Origin: DASZCR01 sp035942915
GTDB lineage: Bacteria > Acidobacteriota > Blastocatellia > Pyrinomonadales > Pyrinomonadaceae
Reading direction: 5' to 3'
Length of the DNA: 15,497 bases
NCBI GenBank assembly: GCA_035942915.1
Contig: DASZCR010000118.1
Coordinates: 1 to 15,497, forward strand
The notes below the pieces were generated by a model. That model had not been told where the DNA came from, ran no database searches, and was given only the letters and a program-made list of their open reading frames with translations. A program made the position numbers and the translations under genes. Of the stretch, positions 13,695 to 15,497 are shown in pieces. Numbering within the stretch: the stretch's first letter is position 1; the number at the start of each line of letters is the position of its first letter.

Positions 13695-14792
13695 CTAGTC
13701 TGTGGCGACGGCGCTGTAGCGCGCGACCGGGTCTGTCGATTCGTTGGTGACGGACGCGTTGAGGTCTGGCGTGTCTGAAGCCGCCTGCGCCTCGTCGTCG
13801 TCGCCTGTGGCCGACTGTCTGTAGTCGTTGACATAGGTGAGCCAATCGCCGGGGGCGGGGCGCTGGCCGGAGGTAATCTCGAAGTAGGCTTGCTGGATGC
13901 GCTCGGTGACGGGGCCGCGCCGTCCCGCGCCAATCTGGATGCGGTCAACCGAACGGATGGGCGTCACTTCGGCGGCCGTGCCGGTGAAGAAGAGTTCGTC
14001 GGCGACGTAGAGCGCGGCGCGCTGGATGCCCGACTCGACGACCGGAATCTCAAGCTCGCGGCAAATTTGAATGACGCTGTCGCGCGTGATGCCGGGCAGA
14101 ATCGAAGACGAGAGCGGCGGCGTCACCACGCGCCCCTCGTAGACGAGAAAGATGTTCTCGCCGGAGCCTTCGGAGACGAAGCCCCGGTCGTCGAGCGCGA
14201 TGCCTTCGGCAAAACCGTTGACGAGCGCCTCCATCTTGATGAGTTGCGAGTTCATGTAGTTAGCGCCCGACTTCGCCATCGCGGGCATCGAGTTCGGCGT
14301 CAGCCGATTCCAAGAAGAGACGCACACGTCAACGCCTTGTTCGATGGCCTCGTCGCCGAGATACTTGCCCCAGTCCCACGCGCCGATGTAGCAGGCCAGA
14401 GGGTTCGGGAAGGGATTGACGCCGAAAGCCGGATGCGCTTCGTCGAGGCTGCGAAAGATGATGGGGCGCAGGTAGCACTGTTCGAGTCCGCCGCGCAGCA
14501 CGAGTTGAATGGCTGCGTCGCATAACTGTTCGAGCGACCATTCGTGCTGCATGCGATAGATTTTCGCGGAGTTGAGCAGGCGTTGCATGTGCTCGCGCAG
14601 GCGATAGATGGCCGGGCCGCGTTGCGTCTTGTAACAGCGGATGCCCTCGAAGACGCTCGAACCGTAGTGAAGGACGTGAGACATGACGTGGACGCGTGCA
14701 TCCTCCCACTTGACGAACTCGCCGTTGTGCCAGACTTCTGAGACGATGCGCGCGGTCTTCACGTTCTTCTTCGGTGCGTCTTCTGCAAACAT
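13695..14792 (-). CDS. ilvE: Branched-chain amino acid aminotransferase
   Basis: 365 aa, fold type IV PLP enzyme. It transfers amino groups between glutamate and the 2-oxo acids of Leu, Ile and Val, in the cytoplasm. Visible: HYGSSVFEGIRCY (42-54), the PLP lysine K174 in MAKSGANYMNS, the EGIALDDRGFVSEGSGENIF block (196-215), and GTAAEVTPIR (271-280) near the cofactor phosphate. The fold ends about residue 325; the last 40 residues are an acidic Asp/Ala/Ser/Thr tail that ordinary IlvE proteins of about 310 aa lack. GGAGAGGAAG lies about 9 bases before the ATG, which supports the start. It seems a single gene, with the inverted repeat at 13622-13666 after its stop. D-amino-acid or aminodeoxychorismate lyase relatives share the fold, but the motifs fit IlvE best. 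Confidence 0.93.
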   Translation of the reverse strand: MFAEDAPKKNVKTARIVSEVWHNGEFVKWEDARVHVMSHVLHYGSSVFEGIRCYKTQRGPAIYRLREHMQRLLNSAKIYRMQHEWSLEQLCDAAIQLVLRGGLEQCYLRPIIFRSLDEAHPAFGVNPFPNPLACYIGAWDWGKYLGDEAIEQGVDVCVSSWNRLTPNSMPAMAKSGANYMNSQLIKMEALVNGFAEGIALDDRGFVSEGSGENIFLVYEGRVVTPPLSSSILPGITRDSVIQICRELEIPVVESGIQRAALYVADELFFTGTAAEVTPIRSVDRIQIGAGRRGPVTERIQQAYFEITSGQRPAPGDWLTYVNDYRQSATGDDDEAQAASDTPDLNASVTNESTDPVARYSAVATD

Positions 14793-15100
14793 AGAATTGA
14801 CTTCCTCTCCTTCGTTGATTCGGATAAGCGAACTGAGGCGCCCAACGGGCTCTTCTTCCCAACGCCTAAAACTCTCTCACGCGGACAGAAAAATGGCCTC
14901 GCCCCGACGCCTGCTTGTACTGTTCAGATGCCGAACGATACCGTAAAGCTGCGCCGCTTGGCAAGCAGGTCACGCCTCCTCCTGTCGTCGGCCAAAGCGT
15001 TCAAGCGCGCCGCGCTCTCCACGCCGCGCTTGATTCTTCACGCACGCGCGACGTACCATCCAGACTGTTCTCATCAACATATAGAAGCGTATTAAGAACC
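14793..15100. other. Intergenic region, ilvE to dipeptidase
   Basis: These 308 bases separate the divergent ilvE and dipeptidase genes. No gene is supported. A pair of 8-bp arms, CCTGCTTG (14910-14917) and CAAGCAGG (14962-14969), is separated by 44 bases and may be chance. AT-rich stretches near 15068-15095 (TTCTCA, then TATTAA after 16 bases) are weak promoter matches for the dipeptidase. Confidence 0.5.
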
Positions 15101-15497
15101 CTGTTCCCGACGACGCCGCATCGCATCAGGTTACGCGCGCACGCCCTTCGAGCGGGCGTCGTCGCCGCCGTGCTCTGTGTCGCGTCGCTCGCGCTCGAAG
15201 GTTGTCGCATGCACGAGCAGACCACGAAGACGAATCAGACGAACGCAGCCGCGAACGACCGCGCCGACGCAGTGAACGCGCCTGACGGCGGCAGCAAAGA
15301 TGCGACCGACCCGCGCTCCGTCCATCGCAGCGCCACTCTCATCGACATGCACGCAGACACCGTGCAGTTCATGCTCGACGAGGGCTTCGACATCAACACG
15401 CGCCGTGCCGACACGCACCTCGACGCCGAACGCGCGCGCGAGGGCGGCCTCGATGCACAGTTCTTCTCCATCTGGGTTGAGCCGCAGTACTTCGGCA
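15101..15497 (+). CDS. Membrane dipeptidase (M19) lipoprotein, partial
   Basis: The 5' part of a gene cut by the window edge; the frame is open to the last base. The mature region has LIDMHADTVQFMLDEGFD followed by HLDAERAREGGLDAQFFSIWV, the N-terminal signature of the renal dipeptidase family M19, where HAD (H-x-D) binds the first zinc ions. These enzymes hydrolyse dipeptides and, in some members, D-amino-acid or lactam substrates. Upstream in frame is a basic stretch, a hydrophobic run AGVVAAVLCVASLAL and LEGC, a plausible lipobox, so it is probably a lipoprotein anchored to a membrane. A 30-residue Asn/Ala/Asp-rich linker follows. No in-frame ATG or TTG precedes the signal; the first ATG (15209) comes two residues after the lipobox Cys. 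I placed the start at CTG 15101, giving a normal signal peptide, but this is a guess. Confidence 0.75.
   Translation, partial: MFPTTPHRIRLRAHALRAGVVAAVLCVASLALEGCRMHEQTTKTNQTNAAANDRADAVNAPDGGSKDATDPRSVHRSATLIDMHADTVQFMLDEGFDINTRRADTHLDAERAREGGLDAQFFSIWVEPQYFG

Noticed and set aside
13597..13845. Minus-strand open frame spanning the inverted repeat after ilvE
   Set aside because: Arg/Gln-rich translation over the ilvE 3' end and a palindrome; no start signal or domain.
14910..14969. CCTGCTTG/CAAGCAGG as a terminator or attachment site
   Set aside because: 8-bp arms with a 44-base gap and no T-run or flanking duplication; likely chance.

Overview
The window reads as a high-GC bacterial chromosome segment, most likely from an Acidobacteriota member near Blastocatellia/Pyrinomonadales. 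That placement is an inference from GC-rich, Ala/Arg-heavy coding style and from the gene families present (secreted VWA protein, glycine-rich RRM protein beside a DEAD-box helicase, PilT, M19 dipeptidase lipoprotein). No rRNA or marker gene in the window proves it. No tRNA, rRNA, CRISPR array or insertion sequence was seen.

Layout. (1) 41-3917, minus strand: a compact four-gene run, read as VWA-domain exported protein, thiolase, SAM-dependent methyltransferase, then an exported protein of unknown function. (2) 3918-4073: a divergent promoter region with a small palindrome. (3) 4074-5627, plus strand: an orphan protein with a C-terminal PD-(D/E)XK nuclease-like domain and a long unrecognised N-terminal part. 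(4) 5707-9175, minus strand, visibly less GC-rich than its surroundings: a two-gene module of a 702-aa HExxH...E zinc metallopeptidase (gluzincin, M4-like) and a ComEC-type metallo-beta-lactamase-fold hydrolase. The two reading frames overlap by up to 110 bases. (5) 9176-9682: about 500 bases without a gene, holding several inverted repeats including a nested 14-bp imperfect hairpin. (6) 9683-11417, plus strand: glycine-rich RRM RNA-binding protein, an intrinsic terminator, then a RhlE-type DEAD-box RNA helicase; this looks like a cold/RNA-structure response pair with read-through control. (7) 11446-13600, minus strand: pilT from a recognisable sigma70-type promoter, coupled by a one-base overlap to a membrane-anchored zinc-ribbon protein carrying HExxHxxGxxE, and closed by an intrinsic terminator. 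(8) 13622-14792: an 18-bp perfect inverted repeat and ilvE, with an unusual acidic C-terminal tail. (9) From about 15101 to the end, plus strand: the start of an M19 dipeptidase lipoprotein, cut by the window edge.

The best candidate for an undescribed system is the gluzincin plus MBL module at 5707-9175. Both enzymes appear catalytically intact, they are probably translated together, their base composition differs from the flanks, and neither has a housekeeping partner nearby. A role in defence or another biological conflict is only a hypothesis. Secondary candidates are the PilT-coupled zinc-ribbon/HExxH membrane protein, the orphan PD-(D/E)XK protein, and the structured intergenic region at 9413-9557.
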